Assembly: GCF_041381155.1 (NCBI RefSeq)
Contig: NC_091134.1
Location: 57,381,467-57,445,466 of the forward strand
DNA from: Argopecten irradians
Lineage: Eukaryota; Mollusca; Bivalvia; Pectinida; Pectinidae
Length of the DNA stretch: 64,000 bases
Reading direction: 5' to 3'
In this document: positions 43,331 to 56,814 of the stretch, piece after piece
Position numbering within the stretch: position 1 is the stretch's first letter
Layout: the number at the start of each line of letters is the position of its first letter
The notes under the pieces: model-generated
The model's input: only the letters and a program-made list of their open reading frames with translations
Told to the model about the DNA's origin: nothing
The model's database searches: none
Made by a program: the position numbers and the translations under genes

Positions 43331-44846
43331 GCACACATTGTATGTTACGTTTGCCGTTTCTAACGATTATTACAATGTATATTGTATATCTATATTATAC
43401 CTATTACTGTTACTAAATGATATTTTCGACATTTTTTGTAACATAACATGTTTATTGATACTAGGCAAAAGTCAATAGGAGTGGACAAAAATCTTACCTT
43501 GAAAGAACTATAATGTTTTCAAGACTAAACAATTAAAACTGCACAAAATATATACGTTGTATTTTAACCTATGTAGCTGATCGCCATTCAAAACGTCTAA
43601 ATATTAATAATTAGCAAACTTCTAAAAGGTAGAATTTAAGAATATTTCTACATTACTACACAAGTAGTCGCATTAAATACGTCATATGCCGTTATGTTAT
43701 ATGAAGTCTCGGCCTCTTGTATAACTTATTACCGTTAAACATGTTCAGTTACATATGTACAGCATGGTTCTTCAGGTAGTGACATTCAGTGCGTCCAGTC
43801 AGTGATTTTCATGGCCATAATCTATTTTCGCGATTATTCAGGAAGATGGTAAGGTGATTTGATCTGTAAATAAAGTAAATTGTATATCAAAATATATAAT
43901 ATTTTAGAACTGTTTTAATAAGTGAGAATTAAATTCGTCCGTTTCAAAAATGTGAAAATTAACAACATATTTTATTGAAAGCAAAATTTTGTGGCGCAGT
44001 CAATTTGAAGTGAAAATTTGATTTTGAACAAATTACCTTCATTTTGATTATATATATATGCAATTAAATCTATATTACAGTTATACGTCATAAGGAAGTA
44101 ATTTTTTTGCGATTTATGCAGTCCAAGCACCACAGCACTTATCACGTAGCTGTATGACATAAGATAAACTACCATGTAAGTAGTTTTTAGCGTCTTTTGT
44201 TATAATCTTGAGCTCATGTTGATCACTTTATATATGTGTTTACACACATTCAGAAGGAGGTGGGCAGACTACGTAATGTCTGTTTTCAAGGTGCTAATTA
44301 AAAGAGCGATGTCATCCCTATAAAACAACTCGATTGTCAGATGATTTCAAAATTTGTTTGCAGTGTGTGTCTATATTTTAAGTCTGAACGTTTAAATGAA
44401 TATAAAACGTGTAATGCATTTTATACATATGTGAATCGTAAGGGTATACTGTACGTGAGTTTATCATGAGTTTAAATTATAACATCATTGTATAAATATA
44501 GCGATAAAAGACAATTTAAATAATTTCTGTGGTATCTAGAATTACCCCGTTTGTGGTATCCAAACTGCAGTCTGTTAGCTGCATCATTAATATTGCAAGA
44601 GCTAATCTCCGGTAGGGCCCTCTTGTCACCGATCGCGTGCCAACATTCCAGAGGTATGTGCTAATCGCTAACGCAGTGTACTTTCGATCTACATAAGATG
44701 ACAACAAACTGCCAGTGCCGTTTCTCGTCCTCCTTAGGTCAGACTCAGAAGCAAGCAGGTGGTGAATTTTACCCTGCTTCAGGAACAGACACCCGTTGCT
44801 CTGAAATCTCGCGCCAAACCGTCATGACAGTAAAGGAAAGAAGTAG
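43331..44846. other. upstream region of the bHLH gene
   Basis: AT-rich until about 44,500. From 44,698 a long open frame begins with ATG (MTTNCQCRFSSS...) in a different frame from the bHLH domain. It overlaps the start of the bHLH exon and could represent the 5' part of the gene before a frame change. Confidence 0.4.
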
Positions 44847-45853
44847 CAAGAAACAAAGTGGCGGAAAATCAGCTATCGACATGTCCCCCATAGCCAAAAA
44901 CCGCCGCAGGTTGTCGAACGTCGAAACGCACGTGAGAGAAGGCGCGTGCAGGCTGTCAACACTGCATTTTTACGTCTCAGAAAGCACGTTCCGTCACATA
45001 CGAAACAGAAGAGACTTTCAAAAGTGAAAACTCTGAGAGTGGCGATTGATTATATAAAACAATTGCAAGATATGATTGTGGACCACGATCATTCAGTTGG
45101 TGGTTTTCACCGAAAGGTTTTGCCAAGTACAGATAATATTGGACAGGAAAATGTTATTCCAAAAATACGAAACATTAACGAAAATTTAGCAATGGTACCG
45201 AGAAAGCCTCATTTTCCATGGGATATGCCAAAGAATTGTTCTCAATCACAGGTGAGATTTGTTTTGTATTTCTGTTCCTCTACATTAAGTTCGTCAAACA
45301 CTCATAACTTTACTTGGACATCGATTATAACGTTATTAGTTTTAACGTACATGTATTCTTTGATATTTTATCCTAACTTGTTATATCGATAGCATATGAC
45401 CTTGATTCTATCAATCTCTTTACTCTTAGTTCCTGTCTTCATGAACTTATTCTGTCCATTTGTATTCTGTAATTATAAATAGGCTTACATTTATTTGCAG
45501 AGTCATGATTCACGTATATAATGTCACTAGCAAAACTACTCCTTTATTTTAAATGGTGTCTTTTGTATTTAGAATTGCTAAGTGATAATTGTATTAGATA
45601 CTGTATGGGAAATAACAATGTCTTATACATAAAATGTGTAAAAGACGATATTGAATATCCATTGAGAGTTTGAATTAATCAATTACTACAATGAAAATCA
45701 CTTAAATGATAAGATCTTACTATAAATCTACTATTCATGTTATTACAGTGGAAAGATATGTTGTTCATCAATCATTTAAGGTTTCAAACTGTTGAACAGG
45801 ATTTATGGTTGAATTCCAGCATTTCAAAACACAACGGAGTAAATTGTTTTTAG
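44847..45853 (+). CDS. Achaete-scute-like bHLH transcription factor, 5' end unresolved
   Basis: Likely a proneural-type bHLH factor acting as an E-protein heterodimer on E-boxes. The basic region is VERRNARERRRVQAVNTAF, helix 1 continues LRLRKHVPS, and the loop/helix 2 is KQKRLSKVKTLRVAIDYIKQ, starting at about 44910. Exon 1 ends at 45251 (CACAG|GTGAGA); exon 2 is 45749-45853 and encodes WKDMLFINHLRFQTVEQDLW to a TAG, phase 0. Oddity: the bHLH frame is open back to 44847 but has no ATG before the domain. The ATG frame starting at 44698 is in another frame and overlaps it. Either an upstream exon is spliced in (an AG sits exactly before the domain at 44908-44909, CCGCCGCAG), or there is a 1-2 base error or frameshift. 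The tail lacks the usual achaete-scute C-terminal motif. Confidence 0.8.
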
Positions 45854-47084
45854 AAATGTTGTAGCTTCATAATGTACAATGTATTGTCTAGTATGCAATA
45901 TAACATTAAATATTTGATTTGATCTATTAATATATTTTTTCTCGTTTTCCAGAACTAATGAATAAAGAGATAAGTAAAAGTTACTTACTTAAACACTGTC
46001 AAATCACGTAGGTTTCATTAAAATGTGTAGTTTACATCAATGAGAATAACTGATCTTGTTAATTCTAAAGTTTTCTTTATCTAAAAAAAGTTCACTAAAA
46101 TATTTGGAATTCACACCATGTTCTTTGTTATACATAACCCAATGGTTTATAGGCAGTGTTTTACACATAAATAAAGTTCAATATACGGTTTTTTGTCTCA
46201 TAACTTGATGTGTAGTATGATCAATTTATTAGTGGATTAACCAAAAACTGTTATTTAAATTGTATAAATTCTTTAGCTGTCACTAACACATTTGTTCTTG
46301 TATTTTTTATTTCAATAAAAATACAATAGGCTTGAATATTGATAAACTGATATGTGGTCTGAAAAAAAGGAAACTATATCAACAATTATGTATAAAGGGG
46401 TTCCTGAAGCAGGGAGAAATTGGTGTAGGAAAGTTCTTGTCTATTAATCTATGTCAAATCTACTTACTAGGATGGACTGATTAAAGGTTGTCTTTTTTAC
46501 TGTTGATATAATTTTTTGTACTTTATGATTAATTTATTTTGTATGGTAGACATGTCCTTTATGCCTAATAATCCGTTCTGATATAACTATTTGTGAGTAA
46601 CAATCATCTTACACTTATTATTACAATTTCGGTACCTCCAAGAAAGAAAGTTTAATATTTTGAAAGATATGCATTTTTCATATCCTGTTTTCATTGTTTC
46701 ATTTTCTAACATTATTTTCTAAACGTTGTGTATTTAAATGATATCATCCTATCCAATTGACGATTTATAATCATAAGTGAAAGTGAATGAATTTGTACAA
46801 TGATGAAATTAAAACCATTTGATAATTTTCACTTCATGTATACACTTCTGAACTTTGGATGATTTGGAAGACGTTTTAGTTTGAAGGAATCGTCGCTTAG
46901 CAATAAAACAGTAATTCTTGTAACAATAGAATATAGAAGGTAAATCGTCAAATCTTCTGGTTCGTCAATTTCACAATAGCTGTTCAATAATTCAATAATT
47001 TCGAATATTTGTGACATCTATGTTTTATGACACATTATAGTGTACATAGTTTAATCGTTTCATTGTACCATTGTATGTACATAT
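45854..47084. other. downstream of the bHLH gene, no gene seen
   Basis: AT-rich. AATAAA-type hexamers occur at 45960 and 46172, so the bHLH 3' UTR probably ends in this stretch. Confidence 0.4.
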
Positions 47085-47236
47085 ATATATATATATGATA
47101 AATTTAAAGAAAAATCCTTACGGACGAAATGACTGAAGAGCTTTCGCCCTTGAAGGGGGCGAGCTCCTTGAATGGGGAGCGAAAGCGACTCACTAGTCAG
47201 TCGTTATTGTTTTTATTTCTTATATATATATATATT
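47085..47236. mobile_element. small foldback element inside a TA microsatellite
   Basis: GACGAAATGACTGAAGAGC and ...GACTCACTAGTCAGTCGT form loose inverted arms around two nested hairpins (CTTTCGCCC/GGGGGCGAG and CTCCTTGAATGGGGAG). TA runs flank both sides (about 47,080 and 47,221-47,235). Possibly a TA-targeting MITE. Confidence 0.5.
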
Positions 47237-47929
47237 TTTTAATTTAATGGAAAAGTATTAGCACTACAGGTTCTTAGAAATAAAACCACCTCATCATATC
47301 GAAATTCCAACGAAACCAAGAAAGACTGTTTAGATAGTTTCGGTATATGATAAGCTTTAATATAACATCTCTGTGTTTTCTGTTGTGTAAACGTGTCTAA
47401 GTTGAATAAGATATTAATGTTCTTGTCAGAAGTATGGTACTTTGGCTACTGATTTCGTTTCAATGAAATGAGAATTTCCAATGAAAGGTTACTCTATTCA
47501 ATACAAGATATTGTAAATTATCATCGGTTTGTTCATGAATGCCCCATTATCTTTTTATCGAAGTCGTGAATATGTGTACAAGCAATTTTTACTAAATGCT
47601 GAAATTGAACATTGTTTTGTTCTAAATATGGAAATAAGATTTTTATACCCGAACTCGTCAGAAGTTATTCACTACCATAAACATCCGTATTCAAGTTTCG
47701 TTCATATTTGAGCATTACCAATTGTTTACCCATCATTGTTGGATGTAAACTGCACAGGTATAAGGTGGATATAAGATGAACTTACACAACGCATACAATG
47801 ATGCTATTGATCACCATACAAATATGCTATCCAATACGTTGATTAAAAGTACCATTTATGTATTGTGAGACTAACAGATTGATGAAAAGTAGTTGTTTAA
47901 GGATGTAACCATTGCATTAATGAGCGGTA
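47237..47929. other. non-coding, nothing recognised
   Basis: AT-rich sequence between the foldback element and the next tandem-core element. I see no exon and no repeat. Confidence 0.4.
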
Positions 47930-49270
47930 ATCCCATGAGTTTAAGTTGCAGAGAAAAAAGTCATTTATATGGAAATTGACCACGTTTGACCCCGCGCCCT
48001 CAGGCCCCCGGGGGGTTCGAGCCCTATCATTGTTGCACAATTTTCGAATTCCCACACTATAAGGAAACTACCATTGTATTATGGGTGCTATACCCGTGCA
48101 TAGTTTCAGAGAAGAAGTCGATTGATTATGGAAAATAGCCAAAGTTGGCCACTTTCGACCCCGCCCCTCAGGCCCCCTGGGGGTCAGCCCCATCATTTTC
48201 CACAATTTTTGAATCCACCACCCTATAAAGATGCTACCATTTGCATGAGTGGTGGCAATACCAAATTGCTTAGTTATCAGAGAATAAGTCGTTTATATGG
48301 AAATAGCCAAATAGGCCCCTTATGACCCCCGCCCTCAGACCCCTGGGGGTCCGCCCCATCAATTTTTGAACAATTTTTGAATCCCAAATCAAGTAAAGGA
48401 TGGCAAAAACCGGATAGCAGTTATGGGTTGCTGAGTCTGGCGCCGGACCACTACAAAAGTACCATGCTTGGGTTTGCAGAGAGAAGAAGTCGATTATATG
48501 GAAATTAGCCAAAATGGCCCCTATGACATTGACCCCTCCCCTCATGCCCGCCGGGAGGTCAGCCACAACATTTGTACACATTTTTGAATCCCTACCTCTA
48601 AAACGATACTACCATTGCAATATGAAGTGCAATTTTCATGCTTAGTTTTCAGAGAAGAAGTCGTTATAGAGGAGAAATATAGCCAAATTGGACCCCTTTT
48701 GACCCCGCCACCCTCATGCCCCCGGGGGTTCCAGCCCCATCAATTGTAACAATTTTGAAACCCCACCCTATAGAGGATCTACCATTGCCTTATGTGTTTC
48801 TATCCCATGCTTGGTTTCAAGAAGAAGTCGTTTATATGGAAATAGCCAAATGGACCCCCCCCATAAAATTTTTTTTTTTATGGACCCCGCCCCCTAGCCC
48901 CACGTGTGGGTCAGCCCCATCATTTGTACAATTTTGAATCCCCACCCAATAAGGATGGCTAACCATTGGCATTATGGGAGCAATCCCCAAGCTTTGGTTT
49001 ACAGAGAAGAAGTCGTTTAAAATGTAAATATCCAAATAGACCCCCTTTTTTCCCCGCCCCTGCAGGCGCCCTGGGGTGTCAGCCCCAACAATTGTACAAT
49101 TTATCAGTTAGTAGCCCATAAGGAGGCTACCAGCACCAAATTTTAGTTGAAAGTCCGACCAGCGTTATGGAGAAGAAGTCTATTGTTTGATCGACGAGAC
49201 GGACGGACGACGGACTCCACGGTAAGGCATCGAGCTCGACCATAGACCCCTTCGAACCAGTTGAGCTAAA
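47930..49270 (+). mobile_element. Tandem-core element, family 5
   Basis: About seven to eight units of roughly 150-165 bp, each with TACCATTGCATTATG, GAGAAGAAGTCGTTTATATGG and GACCCCGCCCCTCAGGCCCC plus GGGGGTCAGCCCCATCA. The end is GACGGACGGACGACGGACTC, then CATCGAGCTCGACC and finally GAGCTAA. Same plan as families 1-4 with an unrelated core. The units differ by many one-base gains and losses, more than in families 1 and 2. Confidence 0.75.
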
Positions 49271-51039
49271 AAAATAAAATCCAAATCCCGGTTAAAAACC
49301 TCAAATAGTTGACAAATTCCAAGACCATTATTTAAATATTTAAATTGAAATAATTAATCATCCTACCACAATTAACAACAATAAGTCGGACTTTATCATG
49401 CTCATTCCAAGTCGTGATCGATTTTTGCTGACTTGTCCATTATATTTTAGAGACATTAAATATATTTAAGAGAAAGAAAGCTTGACTCCTTGCGTTGAAA
49501 GAATCCTCACTCCCATATGAAAAAAAAGAAAAAGATTTTTCCCCTTTAAATGTCATCAGTTTAAGTCTCCATTACGTTATCGGCAGCATAAAAACGAACG
49601 ATTTCTAGAATCTGAACATAAAAAGATATGGCAGCCTTATTAACTAATTCCACTTAGTATTGTTCATGCCATCACAACACATAACTACAAATAAATAATA
49701 TAAATAAATAACATTTACAGTCCTAAAAAACACCCTCAGCGACCTGTATGTGATAAAAAAGTACTCAATTGGTTGTAACGTTAACCAAATGATATACATG
49801 TATGTTGGGAATTAAATACATAATTCTGAGATAATTTCGATCATATAATGATGTAGATTGCCTATAAAAGTTGCATTTGTTTTGAATATATATACTTGAT
49901 CTTTTGCATGGTTTGTGTCGCTTTTGGTTCGCTACACATTACTGCACTGAAAATGAAAACATTCATTCAAACAATTCAATTCACTGCGACACAATAAGTT
50001 TCACCTTTCAATACATTACACTATGTGTAAGCCGGTCGATCAAAGTCTAATCAACATAATTTATGAATATTAAAGATCATGTCTATCGAAAAATATCCGA
50101 TTATCTGTAATTGGAGACACTTCTCGGAAAAACCGCCAATAATGTTTTAGTACCAAACATTCCTTGAATGGAATTTGTTTCATAGCTAGTACCGTATTAT
50201 GAAGGCCGAAAATGTGTATTGAAAATTAATTATAAATACTCATATCAATTTAGCAACTTATACATGAGAGTGGACAATTGTAATGTTAAAAATCGACGTT
50301 TTCTTTTTATAAATAACGGTTGTATTATTTTTACCACCTGAATGGTAATTTAGAACATATTGGGTGACAGAACACATAAATCCATCTATATGCTTATCAG
50401 ATTTCAATGAGAGCCAAAATGTATTCAGCTTTGTAAAAGTGACCGTAATAATTCTGGAACTCAGAAAGAGATTTATCCTTTTATATAATTTTTATATTGA
50501 CGTTCTGAACTGATAAGATAAAAACAAAACCAAAAAGCGATTATTATGGCATACAATATTGGCTTTTATTACACTAATAAAAAACAAGATAAGTTTAGTG
50601 GTATCCATGATTTAATATATAGTATGTATCCTGTTTCGGATAATATAGTAAAATGTTTACGGTATTCAATGTTTTACAAACATAGTAAAATAAAAGTAAA
50701 ATAAAATAAAATAGATCATCTATAGCTCTATTCCAATGACAGTTGAATCTCGTTGGTGGCGCTTATCTTTAAATATTACAGTGGGAGACCAACTTAATGG
50801 TGGATATCGGTATACATTGACGAGACCTGATTACATAATATTGAATTAAAATCCATGATTCTACCATGTTTTTTCACCTTGCGTATACTGGAAATTCCCG
50901 TCTGAAATCTTTTGGGAAGAGAATTTTTCCATTTTTCGGAGAACATTACAACCATGACCAGGTTTAACAGAATAATTCTTTAAAAAAAACTATTATTAAA
51001 GTCATTCATTGAACTAAATAGAAAAGAACACACAGAATT
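49271..51039. other. non-coding, AT-rich
   Basis: No exon, tandem repeat or long inverted repeat recognised. Confidence 0.4.
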
Positions 51040-51350
51040 GCTCCCCAGCCTTAACGTTTTCAGGCATACAGGGAGTAGGGACGACTGTTCCGCCAGGAGT
51101 TGTCAGTATAAAGTGACCGGGTGGGGTGTGTAGCTTGGTGTCTTCGGCGGCATGCTTCAGTGATATAGCACTAGAAAACAGGGCGAACAGTTACACAAGA
51201 CAAGAAGACTACAACTCGAATATACCGCTGTCTCCCGAGTACATTCTACCCAACACAACAACCACCAAGCACAGCTTCAGCCTGCATACATGGACAGGCC
51301 GCCCTTTACATGAGACCATAGCTGTTTGAGAGGCACGTTAACAAATCAAA
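51040..51350 (+). repeat. tRNA-headed SINE family 2, partial copy
   Basis: Carries the body and 3' end only: AAAGTGACCGGGTGGGGTGT, GGCGGCATGCTTCAGTGATA and CATGAGACCATAGCTGTTTG, ending in (CAAA)n. Matches the bodies of the three longer copies at 51.4, 52.6 and 56.8 kb. Confidence 0.65.
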
Positions 51351-51384
51351 CAAACAAACAAAAAGAATCATTTGAAGACAAAAA

Positions 51385-52040
51385 CTGTACCTTGCTGCCC
51401 CTATTGCATAATTCGGTACATAAAGGGCGACTAAAACTTAAGATAATAGCTCTTATGTCTCTTCTTCCTAACTGGACTTTATCTTTCCTAATGCTCCGTC
51501 CCCTATGCACGACCTCACTTTTGGCCTTGATTTGAGCGTTCGCTCCCTTTGTGAGGAAGGCACAGGGTTCTGTCCCCTGGCCAGGACAACAACAAAGTCT
51601 ATAAAATTGGTAGTGTTTCAGCTGTCTGCTTAGTGTTCAGCATACAGGGAGGTGGGACGAAATGGTTATCGGCCCGTTGTTTCAGTAAGATGTGAGCCCC
51701 GCCCCCCCCCCAAAGGGGGGGAGGGTGGGGGAGGGGGGGGGGGGGGGGGGGGCTCGGGTGGGGTGGTGTTGTTGCTTGGTGTCTTTGCGGCATGCTGTCA
51801 GTGTATAGCACTATAAAAAGGGCAACAGATCCACTATAACAAAGAAGACAGCAACAAGAACATAGACCGGCAGTCCTCCCCAGTACAGCTCACCTCACAC
51901 AACAACGAACATACCGCAGTCTGTCCTCTCCCAGTACACACACCCTCGCACAACATACACGCAGCACACCGCATACATGGGAGGCCGAGTCATTACATGA
52001 CCATGAAGCTGTTATAAGGACGTTAAATAAATCCAAACAG
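51385..52040 (+). repeat. tRNA-headed SINE family 2, long copy
   Basis: It begins around GCCCCTATTGCATAATTCGG and contains GATTTGAGCGTTCGCTCCC, GGCACAGGGTTCTGTCCCC (B-box-like) and TATAAAATTGGTAGTG. It then has the same body as 51,040 and ends GTTATAAGGACGTTAAATAA. A C-run/G-run pair interrupts it at 51,701-51,752. About 650 bp, long for a SINE, so it could also be a composite. Confidence 0.6.
51701..51752. repeat. C-run/G-run, 19 consecutive G at 51734-51752
   Basis: GCCCCCCCCC is followed by AAAGGGGGG and then further G runs. In other copies of the same repeat this position reads simply as ACCGGGTGGGG, so the run looks like an insertion, expansion or sequencing artefact. Confidence 0.7.
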
Positions 52041-52254
52041 AAATCATTTAAGCACGTGTTTAAATTAGTTAACCCCAAGTAAAATAAATGTTATTCAATA
52101 TAAGCAATTTTAAATTATGTAGTAAGATAAGGCTCCAACAAACACAGTAAAGAAAATCTGAAAAGTATTTTATTGAGTAAGTGGCGAATATGTGTTCACG
52201 GCTGATTTAATAGAATTGAGCTTCCTGCTAAAATTGTTCAGCCACAATTACTAT

Positions 52255-52500
52255 ATACAAGTTGTACATCCAATCAATTCAACATATTCAATCAATTCCA
52301 AAACCAGTATTCAAATCAATTCAACACATTCAGTTGTATACAATCAATTCAACTGTAATAATTAAAATTCAACATATTCAAACAACTTCAACATACACAA
52401 TGAGTTTTTCAGTTAAATTCAACATTCACAATGGGTTTTCACTTAAAGTATATTCCTACGTAATACTACCAACTATTCACAGCATTGTCATCATTTAAAT
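52255..52500. repeat. degenerate ATTCAACATATTCAA tandem
   Basis: Irregular repeats of CAATTCAACATATTCAA-like words over about 240 bp. The apparent open frame across it follows from the repeat. Confidence 0.6.
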
Positions 52501-52629
52501 CACCCAAATTAAAGATCTTCATTTGAAGAATTCAATCCCAGTGAAGAAATTCACCTAAAGAAATTGAAATACCGATAACGGCAAATTAATATATCTAAGC
52601 CTTAAACCGAGACCATCAAATGCCCTATG

Positions 52630-53260
52630 TCCTGTAACTCTGTAGCAAAGTATCAAAACTATCGAGAAACATGGGCCCTGCAGGTTAGGGCGTTTAGAAT
52701 TGTGCCTGCTGCCCGCTATTGCATGATCGTAAAAGAGCGACTAAATTTTAGGATCTTAACATTATCACATCGTTCCTTAATTGACTTTAATCTTTCCTCA
52801 ATGCCTACCCAAGTGCAACTCTCCCTCACAAAAGGCCCTTGAGATGAGCGTTCGGCACCTGTGAGGAATGGCTCAGGTATTCTTTTAGTCGGGGTGTGTG
52901 TAGAACATCATCTCAGTCCCCGTGGCCGAGACACACCACATGTCAAAAGAAAGTGTTAGTTTCTGCTCCATGTCTATAGGCGTTCAGCATACAGGGATGG
53001 TGGGACTACTGTGTATCGCCCGTTGGTCCAGTATAATGTGAACCGGGTGGGGTTTTGTAAGCTTAGTGTGTCCTTCCAGGTGCAGGTTTGAACGCTGAGC
53101 TTGTCAGAGAACAAGCACTAAAAAAAGTTGCAACCAGTTTCCACTAAACAAGAAGAACACACCATGAATATACCGCCGTTCCAGTCCCAGTACCCCGTAA
53201 CACTCACCTCGCAACAATCAACATACAGGAGGACACAGCAACCGCCACCAAACAAGGAGC
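52630..53260 (+). repeat. tRNA-headed SINE family 2, long copy with many indels
   Basis: Shares GCCCGCTATTGCATGATCGT, AAAGAGCGACTAAATTTTAGG, GATGAGCGTTCGGCACC, CGTGGCCGAGACACACCA and AATGTGAACCGGGTGGGG with the 51.4- and 56.8-kb copies. Many one-base differences. Confidence 0.6.
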
Positions 53261-53519
53261 TATGGATGGGTGCGCAGGTCGGGTCAGGCTAGGTTCCTTG
53301 CTGGGGGCAAGGCGGATGTCGGCCGACCGCTGTTAAGCCGCACTTAGCGCGTAAACACTAGTCACGAACATTAACTACACTCACCCCACAAAACGCAACC
53401 ACCAAACAAAAATCGAGAAACAAGCACTCCATCCATTAAGATTATGTCTGGGTGGCTAAAAATGAACAAGGGGGGGGAAGGGGGGGACCACTAGATCTTC
53501 AATACCATCCATGTAACCC

Positions 53520-54855
53520 AATTAAGAAACAAGAAGATCACCATAGGGAACATGGAGCGCCCACCTAAAGGAATGAGTCAATTTTAGACAATGAAAGATG
53601 GAATCTTTCTCTGCTTTTCAAACTTTTTGCAAACAATCACTAATACTATAAAATTTGGGAGACTGATCTCTTCATTACTTTCCTGAGAATCAGCAGTAAA
53701 CAAACATCAACTATCAAAAATCCAAGATGGCACCTTGGCGGTCCATCCATGATGATGTGAACGGGTCCCAAATCGAAATTATGCACAACTAGGGCCCCTA
53801 GGTGAACCTATAAAATTGAAAATTTGAGACCGAGTTCATTCAATACTTTCAGAGAAATAGCGATAACAAACTTAACTATCGAAATCTCAAGTATGGCAGC
53901 CTTGGCGGCCATTTATGGTTGACGCGATCGATCCAAATAACGCAATATGGAACAACAAGTGCCCAATGGGGCACCAACATATGAACTATTGAGAAAGATC
54001 CCCTTCGAGTACTTTGAGAGATAAAGCTGATACAAAATATTCTTTAAACATATCAAAAACCAAGATGGCTGCCATGGCGGCCAACCAGTTAGACACCGCG
54101 TATCGGTCCCAAGAACGCGAAACATGCACAACTAGGACCCTTAGGGAACCTATATATAGAGAATTTGAGTACAGACTCCCTTCAGTACTTTCTTAGAAAG
54201 AGCGGACAACAAAACTGTTAAACTAATCAAAACCAAATGGGCCAGCATTGCGGCCATCTTGTTGACCGAACGGTCCTCAAATAAAAAAAAAAAACGCCAA
54301 AAAAAAAACATGCACAAAATAGGACCCTAGTGGAACCTATATATGCAAATACGAGACAGATGCCCGTTCAAGTCAAAAAAAATAACAAAGAAATAGTCGA
54401 AAAAACACATTAACTACTCCAAATCCAAGATGGCCTGCCTGGCGGCCCATTCTTGTTTTGACCGATTGGATCCCAAAATTGTCAATATGCACAAACTAGG
54501 CCCAAAGGGGAACCTACATAAAGAAATTTGAGACAGATCTCATCAGTACTTTTTCTGGAGAAATAGCGATAACAATCATAGTGAAAGAATCAAAATCCAA
54601 GTAAAGCTTCGCCTGGCTGCCATCTTGTTTACCGATGGGTCCCAAAATTGCAATTATGCACAACTAGGGCCCTAGGGGAACCTAACATATGAAATACGAG
54701 ACAGATACCTTCAGTACTTTCTGAGAAATAAAGCTGATTAACAAAGAATTGGTCAACGTGACTCCGGCGGACGACGGAAGGACTGACGAGGACGGATCAC
54801 GTGGACAAAAAGCGATTTGAAAAGCCCACCCATCTGATTGATGGTGGGCTAAAAA
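53520..54855 (+). mobile_element. Tandem-core element, family 1, copy E
   Basis: It starts AACAAGAAGATCACCATAGG, then GGAGCGCCCACC. About seven core units follow (AATCCAAGATGG, TGCACAACTAGGGCCC). The end is GACGACGGAAGGACTGACGA, then AAAAGCCCACCCATCTGATTG and ATGGTGGGCTAA. Both termini are recognisable, so this is the fullest copy. Its units contain many more single-base indels than copy B, including A runs near 54,285-54,310. Confidence 0.75.
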
Positions 54856-56814
54856 TTGAGTTGTGCCTGTTAGAGGATAAATTGACCCAACGAGAGACCA
54901 AGAAAGGAGTATTTCTAGAAATGTCAGGGTGTAATTGATATGAAATCCGCCAAGAGACAAACTTCTGTTTTTTGCACATGCACTATGTCAGAACCAACCT
55001 ACAACCGATTCAAAACACAATGGCTATCATTCGCATGACCCCACCTCCGCCATTTAAGGCCGAGGTAAAATTAGGGACCGTGCAAACACTGTAAAGGACA
55101 ACCTAGCACCTCCTTTTCACTATGTGTATACCAATAACGTGTCCACTTCCTAACAGTTAAGATTTTGAAAAACGTATTATTAAGTGTATGGCTTGTGAAT
55201 TAGCAGGGGTTATTACGACATCATTTACACTATGTTTCAGATAACCGACAACCTTTTGTAACAGTAATCCTCCCCTACCCGTAAAAACGCTCGCAAAATG
55301 CCAAAGAATAAGCCAGCTTAATTAATTCTAATCTCAAACCTATCACCTACATACTCACTGGCAAGTAAATGTAGTATTTTCCTAACAAAATCCTTATGTA
55401 AATATGGCAAAACTAGGGTTAATTTTACCTTTTTTGGTCCCGTTTTCATACCTTCTAAAATCGTTGATCACGGAATGAAAACACCATTGTAACTTATTGG
55501 GCCGACCACATAAAGACCTATATCAGATGCTGCAGCTGTTATACCAACGATAGTTGAAAGGTGTGGCAATAAATTGAATAACTTGCACCTACACGATGTC
55601 GGCCATGTGTTGTGAGGAATTTGAGACACCCCTGGTCCAAAATTTTCTCAATATGATACTTAAACCTATTTCATATTGTCAACTTGTTATATTTCCAGCC
55701 AAAGATAGCAATTATAATTGAAGAAGTCCGTCTGCTTCAGCTTTTAAGATCCATCTGCGTAGAAACATTGCTGGGATGGGGCTAGCTGGCGATAACATCC
55801 CCCACTGGTTTCCGAGAAATAGAAGCAGCAGTTCCCTCTTGTCAACCCCAGAAACATGTTTGCGCTCAGAAAAATACAACATTGTTTTTCTATCAAAACC
55901 AACATAACAGAAACTCTGACTAAACACATGCAAGCGCTTGTGATTTTGAAGTCTGGTGTATTCCAGAATAGACACCTAGTACAGAGGAAATAATGTCAAT
56001 TCGAAACATTATTTGCTTATTCAACAGCCCCGGACCCCAAAGAGTCAATGCTTAACACCACAGGTACTAACTCTAATAAACGTAATATCCCTCTTAAATA
56101 CCTTGCCCTGACCAATCCTGTGGCCACTGGTAGAAAGCCCAGTTTTTCCTCCAAAAAAAGCTCCGCAAGGCCAAGCTCGGCCGAGCCAGTCAACTATCAG
56201 TAAAACAGCTGTAGACAATGATTTACTGACCAAGACACTTCATGGAAAAGTAATTTTTCACCTGAAAATTGTCACAAGGAACTGTAGTAACCACATTTGA
56301 ATATCAGACTTCCATATCCGATGTAGATCCTTTATAGAAAAGATGCCGTTCATTTTCACTCATGCCATAGCAACATAAAATCTTCATATAAAAAATGCCC
56401 TGCCCGGTTTAACAGCTAACTACAGAAAAACAAATAAACAAACCTACAATCGATTTGTAACTGGCCCGCCAATGTTATCTTTTTACTTTTTTCGAATATC
56501 AAATAAACTGCCCTCCTCAAAAATATTTTTTCTAACATTTTTGGTTTTTTGGGATACGAAAACCACCATTTTCAATGTGTCAATTTCCCAGGCCTAAGAA
56601 CACCAAGACAAGAGACATGGAACCCACCTTTATTTATCCACGGCTATTGGTTGAACACCTAACTGACAGAAAACAATCCATTAACAACTATACATGTATC
56701 CAGCTTCTGGCTCCCCGGCAATAAAAAATCATCAAAGTAGTTGATCAAGAGAACTTATCTTAGACATTTTCTCTTTGTATTGTTTGTTTGTTTGAATTAA
56801 TTTTAAACGTCCTA
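54856..56814. other. non-coding or poorly assembled, no gene supported
   Basis: Less AT-rich than other intergenic parts, with two overlapping minus-strand open frames (55712-55975) but no family resemblance or splice context. Small indels are frequent in neighbouring repeats, so a coding exon here could be masked. Confidence 0.3.

Noticed and set aside
55712-55975. Minus-strand 87-codon frame
   Set aside because: No family resemblance and located in a stretch with doubtful base accuracy.
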